From the NCBI GenBank assembly GCA_026392355.1, contig JAPLCF010000040.1:1-36332 (forward strand): a stretch of DNA of 36,332 nt, written 5' to 3'. Position numbers and translations under genes: made by a program. Of the stretch, positions 10,201 to 17,486 are shown piece after piece. The DNA is from Actinomycetota bacterium (GTDB taxonomy: Bacteria; Actinomycetota; Thermoleophilia; Gaiellales; F1-60-MAGs149). The first letter of the stretch is position 1. Each line of letters begins with the position of its first letter. A model generated the notes under the pieces. That model did no database searches. It was not told the origin of the DNA and saw nothing but the letters and a program-made list of their open reading frames with translations.

Positions 10201-10642
10201 TGACGAGCCTCGGGTTGTCTTGGCAGTACTGCGCGGGGTTAGTGACGGCGAAATCGACGCCGGTCGCCGTCGTAGACACGAACCGCACGCTCGTGCCGTT
10301 GTTCGCGCCCTTGAAGGAAGGCTGATATCCGGAGGGCACAGAGAACTCGAGGCGGACCGTCCCCGTGCACCCGCTCGCACAGATCGAATACGTGCCGTCG
10401 CTCGCCGTCGTGGTTGTCGCCACGCGGGTGCCAGCAGTGTTGTATGCGTTGACGGTGACTCCGCCGACGCCAATATCCGTCGCGGTGACGCCTGTGCCGG
10501 CGGTGAAGGCGCCGACGCCGACGGCCCCGTTCGAGTTGTAGTCCATAAATGCCGTGCCCGTGATCGTCGCCTGGGCCGCGCACGGCAACGCGAACGTGGC
10601 GATCAGGGCGAGCAGCGGCAGGACAGACAGACGGCGACCCAC
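4238..10642 (-). CDS. giant secreted SdrD_B-repeat surface protein
   Basis: The product has 2134 residues with a GTG start. The signal peptide is clear (MGRR, hydrophobic core, CAAQA cleavage region near residue 25). An SdrD_B-like domain (about 26-130) is followed by a roughly 600-residue region rich in GDVDVTPDGSTLYAVE-type strands, probably a beta-propeller. Next comes an SdrD_B domain near residue 755 and seven tandem modules of about 140 residues starting near 907, 1047, 1188, 1328, 1477, 1618 and 1759. Each has the Ca-binding-like D-x-N-x-NG-x-QD-x-GE loop and a Y-F-I/V-GNL strand. A Gly/Ser/Pro-rich linker (about 1902-1977) precedes a final, more basic module. There is no LPXTG or C-terminal membrane anchor; the protein ends in a Trp-x-x-Arg ... 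Ser-Val-Thr-Gly signature shared with the protein at 19017-21425. I infer a Ca-stabilised cell-surface or matrix fibre. No clear Shine-Dalgarno is visible; operator-like boxes lie upstream. Confidence 0.85.
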   Translation of the reverse strand: MGRRLSVLPLLALIATFALPCAAQATITGTAFMDYNSNGAVGVGAFTAGTGVTATDIGVGGVTVNAYNTAGTRVATTTTASDGTYSICASGCTGTVRLEFSVPSGYQPSFKGANNGTSVRFVSTTATGVDFAVTNPAQYCQDNPRLVTCIFPFLGNTSPPGAVTLSSGLGALPYVTADGLVFGTASTGGAQVNTTGVLGATFGVGVDRGGNAYYGTYVKRHSPYGSGGATNAIYKVNVATGATSIFTTLGINTLPPHVAASPGSWPSYAADGLRSDNNATDVFHLVGRAGLGDVDVTPDGSTLYAVEMTEGNQTSSWPRLWTVPITGSGASASAGTPVSYDIQKPATFGGVACNGKWHPMGIGMSTSTILVGGVCGAESNEPTRSWSVTSSRGVGGNNFELTLSSAPGLAVGDRIAISNLNRSDSCIFGCQNLQQASAPIISISGNTLVYDSGQSWAQYVSAAATSGTVASGASSASQGTAAFVLEFDPSAHTFTTRAAVSLNYPKAKGTNFDVMAAFAGGESTQWRAWNDWDNQLAQLTPGVWSTPMLANIETRSDGSLALAFRDRWMDQNAGSAIDYDSPVGSPQGANAELGGGDILLLCKTGSSYVKETNGVCGSTTGANVPGLLTGETSTVRSNSPLFYDTVFSAMFPYGHPYTGQGGVAMMPGSPTLWTTAYDITGLYQQGVKALGPCAPRVGYGSCGPAGVDDGAVLAGQILDYNSSATAGAGIPGGCGGDCWGKGNGLGDLEVLCDAAPVQIGNLVWIDTNKNGVQDPGEAAAAGVTVRLYDATSTLVGTAITDANGTYYFSSTVTEAAAGDGNNAGGGVVAGAAFTVRLDNPADYAGSGPLAPYVLTSATQTSGGTGSQSTSVDSNATLVAGYPQISIPARTAGQNNHTFDIGFTTPIVVGMGDKTWVDANGNGVQDAGEPALAGVVVQLLNPDGTPATDAQGNAVASVTTDVNGAYFIGNLLPGSYKAQFTLPSGYVFTSTGAGTSATDSNPTPGANLLIGTTGTFTIAGSATGDTTAVSGNPTADFANLTIDAGVKPLVGMGDKTWVDANGNGVQDVGEPALAGVVVQLLNPNGTPATDAQGNAVAPVMTDANGAYFIGNLLPGDYKAQFTLPSGYVFTSTGAGTSATDSNPTPGANPLIGTTGTFTIAATATGDTTASTAATARFANLTIDAGVKPLVGMGDYTWIDANANGIQDAGEAPLAGVIVQLMNAAGTAVATDAQGNPVPSVTTDATGRYFIGNLLAGSYSAKFTLPSGYAFTSSGAGTSATDSNPSTAVNANTKLTPSFTIAGSATGDTTAVTQPNAQYANLTVDAGVIPLVGMGNYTWIDANINGIQDPGELPLAGVVVKLLNAAGTAPATDANGNPVASVTTDATGFYFIGNLLPGTYKAEFDLPTGYRFTSTGGGTTATDSNPVPTAQALVGITPAFTIAGSATGDTTAVTQPTAQFANLTIDAGVVTSSSPYTGGPVGMGDYVWIDTNGNGIQDSGESPLQGVIVTLLTAAGAPAVDYRGNPVPAATTDATGHYFIGNLDAGTYKAQFTLPGGYIFTSTGAGTLATDSNPTPGANPLIGTTGTFTIAGSATGDTTAVSGNPTANFANLTIDAGVKPVVGMGDYTWIDSDADGQQDVGETPLAGVIVQLLNSAGTAAATDAQGVVVSPVTTDATGHYFVGNLLPGDYKAQFTLPNGYIFTTPTTGAGATDSNPTPVTGAPQIGVTPSFTIAASATGDTTVSTQPNASFANLTIDAGVVPVVGMGDYTWIDDNENGIQDAGEAPLPGVVVELLKADGTAAVDAQGAPVASVITDANGAYFIGNLLPGDYKARFTIPSGYTFTTATAGTSANNSNPSAGANPLIGTTPTFTIAGGTSGDTTPVSGKWRASFANLTIDAGVVPVPSQNGGGGSGGGSGGSGGGGSGASSDSTAPSTKPSTPSKGGGTSGPLNGPGKNGANSNGVNGGPGSSNPVPGANRGALVGVGDLVWFDMNSNGIQDAGEQPMRGATVVILNPNGKRARNANGKVIPAQTTDANGRYFFSNMQPGRYQMKFIYPKSYVATVPGKGSKAKGSNAKATSKSNVAITPTFVVAGVTYGETTKVKGNRKASFVNPSIDAGVVPPWAQRVTTPESVTG
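4940..7925 (-). repeat. seven tandem SdrD_B coding modules, period about 420-445 bp
   Basis: Seven direct repeats encode the central stalk of the giant surface protein. Each begins (minus strand) with a VGMGD/VGMGN-Y/K-T/V-W-I/V-D segment and ends with ANLTIDAGV or a close variant. The two N-terminal copies (about 7500-7925 and 7080-7500) are especially similar at DNA level and share the block encoding DGTPATDAQGNAVA or NGTPATDAQGNAVA. This fits recent duplication or conversion and a risk of assembly collapse or phase variation in repeat number. Confidence 0.8.
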
Positions 10643-10698
10643 GTCGGCAACGTACGACGCAACTGTGTGTCAGAGGAGGTCGCGAGCACCATTTTGGA

Positions 10699-10729
10699 TA
10701 CGCGTGTACCGCGATCAGTTACAGATGTA
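10699..10729 (-). promoter_or_regulatory. candidate operator, site B (paired boxes)
   Basis: On the plus strand TACGCGTGTA begins at 10699 and TACAGATGTA at 10720, exactly 21 bp apart; the second sits in the palindrome TTACAGATGTAA. The pair lies in the 92-bp gap between the kinase stop and the GTG of the giant SdrD_B gene, with its near edge 56 bp from that start. Two helical turns between palindromic cores is what a pair of regulator dimers on one DNA face would need. Confidence 0.5.
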
Positions 10730-10734
10730 ACGCG

Positions 10735-11901
10735 TCAGCGGCGTGCGTGGCCCGCCACGACCGTTACGCGGGTGCCGCCACTCGATGTGGCACCCATATC
10801 CCACCAGCCGCCGACTGCATCAAGCCAGGCGTTGATCGTCGCCGTGCCAGTGCCAGCCTCTGCGTCGGTTTCGGGTGGAACGCCGTCGGAGGTAATCTCG
10901 AGTCGGGCACGCCCATCAAGCAATTCGGTGAGAGCAACCTCGACAGACGTCGCCCGTGCATGCTTGAGCGCGTTCAGCAGCACTTGCTCGGTGATGCGGT
11001 AGAGCGCAAGCGCGGTCTCGTCCTGGTCGCCGACGGGGCGGAAGCGTTCTGCGATCTGCTCGGGAAAATCGAAGGTGACGGGCATCACATCCGCGTAGAG
11101 CGCGGCAAGCTCCTCGAGTGCCTGCAGGAGACCGATGTCGTCGATGTTCGGCGCGAGCACGCGTCCCAGCGCACGGACGCGCACCTCGCGCACGGTCTCG
11201 ATCTCGTCGATCGACGCATCGAACAGCGCGCGGTCGTCTTCGTCAAGCCGGTCGCGCAGTGCTTCGAGCCGCACGACCGAGCGCAGCAGTGCAGCCTGGA
11301 CGTCGTCGTGCAGCGTGTGCGAAGCCTCGGCGCGAACCTTTTCCTCCGCGGCGAGCAACAGTGAGCGCTCGGATCGCACCATCGCAAGCCGTTCCGCAAG
11401 CAGCGTTTCCTGCTGGGCGAGGCGCGCGCGCACCGCGGCGAGCACACCATTGCCGATGAAGAGCACCAGCGCGATGACAGGCACCGACAAGATAAACCGG
11501 ACGGACAGAGGAGGTAGCGTGCTGCGCAGCTTGTCGTCAACAGACAGCTGTGTTGCCACGACGACGAAGAGCGTTATCACCAGGCTGGCCAGGAAGAGCG
11601 TTCCCAGATACGCGGTACGGCTCTGTTCGACCGGACGGATCCGGGCAGCTAGCGCAACAAAAACACGCAAGACAACGTAAACAAGGAAACAGGTGACGAC
11701 AATGCTGGCCCACTGCGGAAGGACCGACTCAAAGTACGAACCCACAGTTTTGTTGCCAACCTGCGTGCGCGAACCGACACTAACGAAGAGGCCGTAGACG
11801 GCAATCAGTGCCATCGCGCTCGGATAGATCGGCCAAGGCCCCGTCAGGGTGTGCCAGACCCCGCCCAGTCCGCGACCAATACGGCGCGGGATGCGCTTCA
11901 T
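10735..11901 (-). CDS. membrane histidine kinase, NarL/DesK type
   Basis: The product has 388 residues. Four hydrophobic segments (about 25-43, 64-86, 98-117 and 133-155) form the membrane sensor, with only short loops outside, so the stimulus may be membrane-borne. A coiled linker leads to an H-box LHDDVQ with His198, typical of HisKA_3 kinases, then an HATPase region with an N-box ending at Asn310 (E-x-x-L-L-N). The G-box is degenerate: SDGVPP replaces the usual D-x-G-x-G, although a GTGTATINAWLDAVGG segment is kept. Its ATG overlaps the TGA of the response regulator upstream (ATGA), so the two form a coupled operon with the regulator first. Ligand unknown. The next gene downstream is the giant SdrD_B protein, preceded by its own operator-like site. 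Confidence 0.85.
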   Translation of the reverse strand: MKRIPRRIGRGLGGVWHTLTGPWPIYPSAMALIAVYGLFVSVGSRTQVGNKTVGSYFESVLPQWASIVVTCFLVYVVLRVFVALAARIRPVEQSRTAYLGTLFLASLVITLFVVVATQLSVDDKLRSTLPPLSVRFILSVPVIALVLFIGNGVLAAVRARLAQQETLLAERLAMVRSERSLLLAAEEKVRAEASHTLHDDVQAALLRSVVRLEALRDRLDEDDRALFDASIDEIETVREVRVRALGRVLAPNIDDIGLLQALEELAALYADVMPVTFDFPEQIAERFRPVGDQDETALALYRITEQVLLNALKHARATSVEVALTELLDGRARLEITSDGVPPETDAEAGTGTATINAWLDAVGGWWDMGATSSGGTRVTVVAGHARR

Positions 11902-12587
11902 GGGCGGCTGGTCATCTCGGCGTTGCCCGCACTAAGCCGCATAAACTCGAGCACGGCCACCGTACGAAGATCGGTCCCCTCGCCCGGCTCGGGCACGAGA
12001 ACGCGATACGCCTGCGAGAGCTCTCGGCGGACCGAGACATGCGCCATGTGCAGGCGCTCGGCGATCGCCTTGGCGTCGTAGCCTGCAGCGGCGAGTGCCA
12101 TCACCTGGCGCTGCCGGCGAGACAGGCGACCGAGCGCCGTGGCCTCGGGCGACTCGCGGCCGTCGTCCGGCCCGAAGTCGACACCACCCGCGACCGTCTT
12201 CTCCATCACCTCCGCGAAGTTCGCGATGTCCAGCTTGCCGTGCTTCTGCACGAACGACCAGCTGTGGCGCTCCTTCGCGGGCACGACATTCTCGACACGG
12301 GGCACGGCATGCTGCGAGAAGATCACGATCGGCAGGTCCGGCAGCACCGCGCGCAGCGCGAGACCAAGGTCGATGCCGTTGATCTGCCCGGCGCCGAGAT
12401 TGAGGTCGAGCAGCGCGACGTCGACCTCTGTCCCACTGATCATGCTCATCGCATCGCGCGCGTTGGCGCACGGCATGACGGCCCGGATGATCCCAAGCTT
12501 CGCGAGCTTCGTCGCGAAGAGGTCGCGCAGAACCGGATCGTCCTCCACGTAGAGAACGCGGAGGTGCGTGGCGGTCGCTGCTGTCAT
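11898..12587 (-). CDS. response regulator, CheY-like receiver plus LuxR-type HTH
   Basis: The product has 229 residues from the ATG at 12587, which is where receiver-like sequence begins (LRVLYVEDD). The acidic pocket is Glu15/Asp16/Asp17 and the phospho-acceptor is Asp61 in ALLDLNLG. The C-terminal domain (about 150-200) reads LSRRQRQVMALAAAGYDAKAIAERL, the scaffold-recognition helix pair of LuxR/NarL regulators, although the recognition helix (HVSVRRELSQAYRVL) departs from the usual TVK-x-H pattern. The gene is coupled to the kinase by a 4-bp overlap. A paired operator-like motif lies 92 bp upstream and recurs before nearby surface-protein genes, so I infer autoregulation and control of those genes. 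Confidence 0.87.
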   Translation of the reverse strand: MTAATATHLRVLYVEDDPVLRDLFATKLAKLGIIRAVMPCANARDAMSMISGTEVDVALLDLNLGAGQINGIDLGLALRAVLPDLPIVIFSQHAVPRVENVVPAKERHSWSFVQKHGKLDIANFAEVMEKTVAGGVDFGPDDGRESPEATALGRLSRRQRQVMALAAAGYDAKAIAERLHMAHVSVRRELSQAYRVLVPEPGEGTDLRTVAVLEFMRLSAGNAEMTSRP

Positions 12588-12679
12588 GCGCGACCGGCTG
12601 CTCGGGTTGCGTACGCCATGGTGCGCTCCATCATCGCGGGAAGAGCGTTCTGTGAGGAGGATCACAGTGCGATTTACGA

Positions 12680-12710
12680 TACACGCGTAGCCATTTCGGG
12701 TACACGTGTA
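12680..12710 (-). promoter_or_regulatory. candidate operator, site C (best pair)
   Basis: TACACGCGTA at 12680 and the perfect palindrome TACACGTGTA at 12701 are 21 bp apart, separated by GCCATTTCGGG. This is the cleanest copy of the motif in the window. It lies in the 140-bp gap upstream of the response regulator and downstream of the purK stop, so autoregulation of the two-component operon is the natural reading. Confidence 0.6.
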
Positions 12711-12727
12711 GCAAGCGCCGGGTGTGC

Positions 12728-13834
12728 TTAGGCGTCCCAAGCGGCGTCGCACAGCACGCGCGCCTGCGCGAGCGGCACGGCGAGCGCTTCGGCCGAATCC
12801 GCCACGAGCGTGACGTGCGCGAGCTTGCGGCCCGTGCGCGGCGCCTTGCCGTAGGTGTGCACCGACGCGCCGGGGATGGCGAGCAGCGCCGCGAGGTCGG
12901 GCTCGGTACCGACGATGTTGACCATCGCCGCCACGCCGCGGACGCTGGGGTCGCCAAGCGGGAGCCCGAGCACGCCGCGGACGTGGTTCTCGAATTGGCT
13001 CGTGACCGCACCCTCGATCGACCAGTGGCCCGAGTTGTGGACGCGCGGGGCAATCTCGTTGGCGACGATGCCCTCGGCCGTGTCGAACAGCTCCACGCAG
13101 AGCACGCCGATGTGGTCGAGCGCCTCGGCGACCGCAACACCGATCGCCTGTGCAGCCTCTGCGTGCTCGGCGGAGAGGTCGGGCGCAGGCGCGAGGGTGC
13201 AGGCGAGGATGCCGTCGCGGTGCTCGTTCTCGACGGGCGGATAGACGGCGAGCGAGCCGTCGGTGCCGCGCGCGACGACGACGCTGAGCTCGCGGGTAAA
13301 GGCGATGAGGCCCTCATAGATGAGGTCGGTGCCGCCGAGCTCGGCGATTGCGGCCGGTAAGTCGTCGGCGCTCTTCACGCGCACCTGCCCCTTGCCGTCG
13401 TAACCGAGGCGGCGCGTCTTGAGGATGCCGGGCGCCCCGACCGCCTCAAGCGCCGCTGCGGCGTCGTCGGCCGAGTCGATCAGGGCGTACGGGGCCACCT
13501 TGATGCCGAGGCCGCTCATCAGTTCCTTCTCGCGCGCGCGGTCCTGTGTGATCGTGAGCGACGCGGGGAACGGCAGGACGGGCATGCCGTGCTCGGCGAG
13601 GCGTGTGACGGCGGCCGCAGGCACGTTCTCGAACTCGTACGTGACGACGTCGGCGCCCTTGCTGACCTCATCGAGACCAGCCGGGTCGTCATAGGCGGCG
13701 ACGACGTGATCCGCGATGCGACCTGCCGCACAGTCGGGCGACGGATCGAGCACGGCAACGGAAACTCCGAGCGGCTCGGCGGACTGCGCGAGCATCCAGG
13801 CCAGCTGGCCGCCACCGAGGATGCCGAGGCGCAT
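12728..13834 (-). CDS. purK: 5-(carboxyamino)imidazole ribonucleotide synthetase
   Basis: The product has 368 residues, the usual PurK length. This ATP-grasp enzyme carboxylates AIR with bicarbonate and ATP to give N5-CAIR in purine synthesis. The sequence shows the N-terminal GILGGGQLAWML loop, VTYEFENVP, an ATP-grasp core with KTRRLGYDGKGQ, and the PurK-specific EIAPRVHNSGHWS near residue 270. Its ATG follows the purE TAG with no gap (13834/13835), so it is translated from the purE transcript. It is last in a minus-strand group argH-like, purE, purK. Confidence 0.96.
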   Translation of the reverse strand: MRLGILGGGQLAWMLAQSAEPLGVSVAVLDPSPDCAAGRIADHVVAAYDDPAGLDEVSKGADVVTYEFENVPAAAVTRLAEHGMPVLPFPASLTITQDRAREKELMSGLGIKVAPYALIDSADDAAAALEAVGAPGILKTRRLGYDGKGQVRVKSADDLPAAIAELGGTDLIYEGLIAFTRELSVVVARGTDGSLAVYPPVENEHRDGILACTLAPAPDLSAEHAEAAQAIGVAVAEALDHIGVLCVELFDTAEGIVANEIAPRVHNSGHWSIEGAVTSQFENHVRGVLGLPLGDPSVRGVAAMVNIVGTEPDLAALLAIPGASVHTYGKAPRTGRKLAHVTLVADSAEALAVPLAQARVLCDAAWDA

Positions 13835-14329
13835 CTAGGCCTCGCGCGGATCGGGGCCGGCGAGGACGTCGGCGGTCTGCTTGGCGCGATACGCACGCAC
13901 GGCGTCCATGATCTCCGGGCGCTTGGCACCGACGATCGAGGCGGCGAGCAGGCCGGCGTTGATCGAACCGGCGCGGCCGATGGCCAGCGTGCCGACGGGG
14001 ATACCCGCGGGCATCTGCGCGATCGAGAGCAGCGAGTCGAGGCCCTTGAGTGCCTTCGACTCGACCGGCACGCCGAGTACCGGTAGGGGGGTCTTCGAGG
14101 CGCACATGCCGGGCAGATGCGCGGCGCCGCCAGCACCGGCGATGATCACCTCGATGCCGCGGTTCTCTGCGGCTTCGGCGTAGGCGAACAGCTTGTCGGG
14201 CGTGCGGTGCGCCGAGACGACCTCGGTCTCGTACGGCACGCCGAGCGCCTCGAGCGTCTCGCAGGCGTGGCGCATGGTCTCCCAGTCGGACTTCGAGCCC
14301 ATGATGACGCCGACGATCGGTTCGCTCAT
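13835..14329 (-). CDS. purE: N5-CAIR mutase
   Basis: The product has 164 residues and is a class I PurE, converting N5-CAIR to CAIR in the cytoplasm. Diagnostic motifs are [10 protein letters not shown] near the N-terminus, [10 protein letters not shown], and [12 protein letters not shown] lining the active site. It pairs with PurK, whose gene abuts directly downstream. The argH-like gene ends 9 bp upstream, so the three genes form one probable transcript separate from the main pur runs of the window. Confidence 0.97.
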   Translation of the reverse strand: MSEPIVGVIMGSKSDWETMRHACETLEALGVPYETEVVSAHRTPDKLFAYAEAAENRGIEVIIAGAGGAAHLPGMCASKTPLPVLGVPVESKALKGLDSLLSIAQMPAGIPVGTLAIGRAGSINAGLLAASIVGAKRPEIMDAVRAYRAKQTADVLAGPDPREA

Positions 14330-14338
14330 GCCGCCACC

Positions 14339-15829
14339 CTACCCCGCGAGCTCCCGCGCCTTGGCGCGCAGCGCCTCGGCAGCCTTCGCGTCGTCGGCGA
14401 TGACCTCCTCGGCCCAACGGCGCACCTCGGCGCTGCGGGCGGCAACGTCGTCGCACATCGCGCGCACCTGGTCGGCGTCGGACGAGCCGGTCTGCGGACG
14501 CAGCGCGGCGCAGGCGGCCGGGTCAAGCGCCGCCGCGAGCTCGGCCTCGTCGACCACGATCTCGGCGCCGGCGACCTCATTGGCAGCGGCGGCGATGCGC
14601 GCGGCGTCGATCTCTCCCCCGTGCTCGACCTGGTCGCGCACGACGCGGCCAATCACGTGATGGGCGGTGCGGTAGTCCAGCGCGGTGGTCTGGGCGAGCA
14701 TGTCGGCGACGTCCGCAGCGGTGACGAACGCCTCGCGGGCACTCTGCTCCATACGCTCGGCGTTGACCGTCATACCGGCGGCCACCGCGGCGGCGAGCTG
14801 CGCGCTGCGCTCCGCCTCGGCCAGCGAGCGCGGGATCAACCCGTTGAGCAGGTGGAAGTGGTCGGTGCGCGCCGCACCTGTATGCATGGTGGTCAGCGCC
14901 GCGGTGAGATCCCCCGTGGCCTGACCGGCCCACGTACGCAGCACGGCGAGGGCGTACGGGTTCTTCTTCTGCGGCATCAGCGCCGAGACGCGACTGTGCG
15001 TGTCGTCGAGCTCGACCCAGCCGAACTCTTGGCTGCACCAGATCTCGAGGTCCTGGGCAAACTGGCTAATCGACGTCGCGCCGATCGCGAAGCCGCTGAG
15101 CACCACGAGGTACGGGTCGGACTGCCACATCGCATCCTTGGCGTGCACCTCGACCTTGCCGTGGCCGAGCAGCTCGGCCAGGCGCTCGCGGTCGAGCGGC
15201 CAGCGCGAACCGGCGCTGCCACCCACGCCCGCGACGCTGCCGGCGAAGTCGCCCTGCACACGACGGTAGCGCTCGGCGCTGCGGAGCACCGGGTAGGCCC
15301 ACGTCAGCAGCAGATGCCCGGCGGTGGTCGGCTGGGCGGGCTGCAGGTAGGTGTAGTCGGCGGCGAGCGAGCCAGCCAGCGGCTTGGCCTGCGCGGCGAG
15401 TGCGGCGCTGAAGTCGCTGAAGGCCGCCGCGTTGCGCGCCATGCCCTCGGCGACGATCAGACGCAGCGCTACCCGGAACGGCTCGCGGCGCGGACGACCC
15501 GCACTGAGCCAGCCGGCGGCGCTGGAGCCGACGCGTGCAGTCAGTTCCTTTTCACGATTCTGGAAGGCGTCGCCGACGGACGGATCCCAGGGAAACTCAG
15601 CGGCCGGGATCGAATCGAGCTCGAGCAGTCCGCGCAGCAGCTCGGCGCCGCGCTCCTTGTCGAGCCCACCGCCCTCGATCAGCGCGATCGCGTGCGCGAG
15701 GTCGGAGCGCGAGAGCGCGTCTGCGAGCGCAGGGCCCGCGGCAGCCTCGGCGCCATACCCCGCGCGGACGAGCTCGTCCGACGGACCAGCCGCCAGGCGC
15801 CCACCCACTCCGAGATGACCATCAGCCAC
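14339..15829 (-). CDS. argH: argininosuccinate lyase-like protein (fumarase/aspartase superfamily)
   Basis: The product has 496 residues with a GTG start. It matches the ArgH pattern along its length: YLQPAQPTTAGHLLLTWAY, an LDRERLAELLG segment, QDLEIWCSQEFGWVEL and MPQKKNP. It is not PurB, because a bona fide purB lies at 34218-35513. It is atypical: the signature loop reads VSALMPQKKNP instead of GSSxMPQKKNP, keeping the first serine (catalytic in related lyases) but losing Gly and the second Ser. The region after it has ARTDHFHLLNG where ArgH normally has YNKDLQED. It may be argininosuccinate lyase or a paralogous lyase of unknown substrate. No other arginine gene is nearby. Confidence 0.75.
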   Translation of the reverse strand: MADGHLGVGGRLAAGPSDELVRAGYGAEAAAGPALADALSRSDLAHAIALIEGGGLDKERGAELLRGLLELDSIPAAEFPWDPSVGDAFQNREKELTARVGSSAAGWLSAGRPRREPFRVALRLIVAEGMARNAAAFSDFSAALAAQAKPLAGSLAADYTYLQPAQPTTAGHLLLTWAYPVLRSAERYRRVQGDFAGSVAGVGGSAGSRWPLDRERLAELLGHGKVEVHAKDAMWQSDPYLVVLSGFAIGATSISQFAQDLEIWCSQEFGWVELDDTHSRVSALMPQKKNPYALAVLRTWAGQATGDLTAALTTMHTGAARTDHFHLLNGLIPRSLAEAERSAQLAAAVAAGMTVNAERMEQSAREAFVTAADVADMLAQTTALDYRTAHHVIGRVVRDQVEHGGEIDAARIAAAANEVAGAEIVVDEAELAAALDPAACAALRPQTGSSDADQVRAMCDDVAARSAEVRRWAEEVIADDAKAAEALRAKARELAG

Positions 15830-16043
15830 ACGCGTAGGGTAGCGCTCGCGCAGGGCTCAACCGGTCAGACGAGCATCCACGTTGAGTTTCAGCGCGGTTC
15901 GTGCGGCGGGGCTCGCACTCGACGGACGGGCCTGGGAGCGCACGCTGGGGTGTCGAGCCTGTAGAGTTTTAGCGAATATTGAGAAACGTAACAATGTTCA
16001 CAGAAACTTGTAATTCGGTTTAGGAACAAGAAGGTAGAACCCG
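15830..16043. promoter_or_regulatory. divergent intergenic region, argH-like / tetR
   Basis: This 214-bp region is the longest gene-free stretch in the window. The tetR-proximal half (about 15961-16030) is much more AT-rich than its surroundings. It contains the small palindrome AACAaTGTT at 15990-15998, a plausible but unproven TetR operator, and a TTGAGA hexamer at 15979. AGAAGGT about 8 bp before the ATG at 16044 serves as the Shine-Dalgarno. I could not fix a convincing -35/-10 pair. Confidence 0.35.
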
Positions 16044-16676
16044 ATGACGACTCCCAAGCCCGGTAGAAAAGACGCGTACATGCTTCGTGCCCGCGCCCGC
16101 TACTTGCGCGCCGCAGAAGAAGTCATCGCGACCACCGGCCCCGACGCAACCATCGAGCAGTTCGCCCTACATGCGGACGTCGCGATCGCCACGCTGTACA
16201 AGCACTTCGGCTCGAAGGAAGGCCTCATCAAGGCGGCGATGTTGGACGCCGCACAGAAGTGGGAGGCCTGGCAGTTTGAGGTCCTCAGCCATGTCACTGA
16301 CCCACTGGAGCAGCTTGCGCTTGGCCTGCGCCTCGCCATCCGGATTCGCACTACCCACCCGACGCTTGCGGTCGTCATGCTCCGCGGACGTGCCGCCGGC
16401 TATTTCGACCCCAGAGAGATGGGCCTGACCTTCACTGCCTATGCTCGTGCGCTCGCGGACGCCGGCGTCATCAGTGGCGATGATCTGGAACTTCGCTGCC
16501 AGAGCGTGGTCAGTGCCGTGGCAGCAGAGAGCGCCCGACAGATCCTCAGCGACGCGGACCCAGCGGACGGGGACAGGGTGGTCGAGCTGGTGTTGCCCCT
16601 GCTCGGCATCACCCCTGCAAAGGCAAAGGCCCTCGCGCACTCCGCGCTACCCGAGCTTGTCGCTTCGGCGTCGTAG
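16044..16676 (+). CDS. TetR/AcrR-family regulator
   Basis: The product has 210 residues. The N-terminal helix-turn-helix is clear: AAEEVIATTGPDATIEQFALHADVAIATLYKHFGSKEGL, with the family's T/S-LYKHFGSKE recognition segment around residues 49-60. The C-terminal ligand domain is helical, with no recognisable effector specificity. It lies 36 bp upstream of an alpha/beta hydrolase on the same strand, so the two may be cotranscribed with the hydrolase as a target. The upstream region holds a small palindrome that could be its own operator. Confidence 0.88.
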   Translation: MTTPKPGRKDAYMLRARARYLRAAEEVIATTGPDATIEQFALHADVAIATLYKHFGSKEGLIKAAMLDAAQKWEAWQFEVLSHVTDPLEQLALGLRLAIRIRTTHPTLAVVMLRGRAAGYFDPREMGLTFTAYARALADAGVISGDDLELRCQSVVSAVAAESARQILSDADPADGDRVVELVLPLLGITPAKAKALAHSALPELVASAS

Positions 16677-16712
16677 CCGGGTAGGACGCCGAACCACCGC
16701 TAGGGTTCTGCC

Positions 16713-17486
16713 ATGCGCCTGAACGTCCACCGCCTCGGCACCGCCGGAGCACGCCCGCTGCTCGCCATTCACGGCGTCACCGGCCACGGCCTCCGCTTTC
16801 GTGACTTCGTCGAGCTCGCCGCTCCCGACCGCGATGTCTTTGCTGTCGACCTGCGCGGCCATGGCCGCTCGGGCTGGGAACCGCCGTGGGATGTCATCAC
16901 GCACCTCGATGACATCCTCGAGACGCTCGAGGCCGAGGGGCTCGACGAGTCGATCGACGTGATGGGGCACTCGTTCGGGGGCCTACTCGCGCTGTCGCTC
17001 GTGGCGCTCGCGCCCGAGCTGGTACAGCGCGCCGTACTGATCGACCCCGCAATCGCTCTGCCCGCCGAGTACTGCGCCGATCGCGCACGCGACACGATCG
17101 CCTCGACGGGGTGGGACTCGCCCGAGGCCGCGATCGCCGACCGCAAAACCAGCGTGGCCGAGAGCGGGCATCGCTTCATCGCCGGCGAGGTCGAGGAGCA
17201 CGTGGTGCTCGGCGACGACGGCCGCTGGCGCCCGCGCTGCTCGCCGGCTGCGGCCGTGACCGCGTGGAGCGAAATGGCGCACGCAGCGCCACCCATCGAA
17301 GAAATCCGCCCCGTGCTGATTCTGCGCGCCGCGCGCGACAACTACGTGCAGGAAGAGACGCTGCTCGTACCGCTACGCGAGGCACTCGGCGACGAGCTCG
17401 AGGTCGTCGATATCGACTCGGCCCACATGATCTACTGGGAGCAGCCCGAGGCCGCCGCGGCGGAGATCCGCCGCTTCCTCAGCTGA
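16713..17486 (+). CDS. alpha/beta hydrolase
   Basis: The product has 257 residues. It shows the oxyanion strand-turn LLAIHGVTGHG, the DLRGHGRSG motif, the nucleophile elbow GHSFGG (Ser near residue 90), a late acid in LILRAARDNYV and the catalytic His in DSAHMIYW near the C-terminus, so the triad is complete. Similar proteins include esterases, lipases and peroxidase-like hydrolases; the substrate cannot be read. Its last 8 bp overlap the 3' end of the convergent ATPase-GNAT gene. Confidence 0.87.
   Translation: MRLNVHRLGTAGARPLLAIHGVTGHGLRFRDFVELAAPDRDVFAVDLRGHGRSGWEPPWDVITHLDDILETLEAEGLDESIDVMGHSFGGLLALSLVALAPELVQRAVLIDPAIALPAEYCADRARDTIASTGWDSPEAAIADRKTSVAESGHRFIAGEVEEHVVLGDDGRWRPRCSPAAAVTAWSEMAHAAPPIEEIRPVLILRAARDNYVQEETLLVPLREALGDELEVVDIDSAHMIYWEQPEAAAAEIRRFLS

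Noticed and set aside
12588-12752. Longer N-terminus for the response regulator
   Set aside because: The extra residues are not receiver-like, and the extension would run through the operator-like boxes into purK.
15827-15836. CACACGCGTA match to the operator motif near the start of the argH-like gene
   Set aside because: It overlaps the GTG start codon, lacks a second box at 21-22 bp, and the first base departs from the core; probably coincidence.
14117-15964. Long plus-strand open frame of 615 codons
   Set aside because: It lies opposite the well-supported purE and argH-like genes, has no family motifs, and is a typical high-GC antisense shadow.
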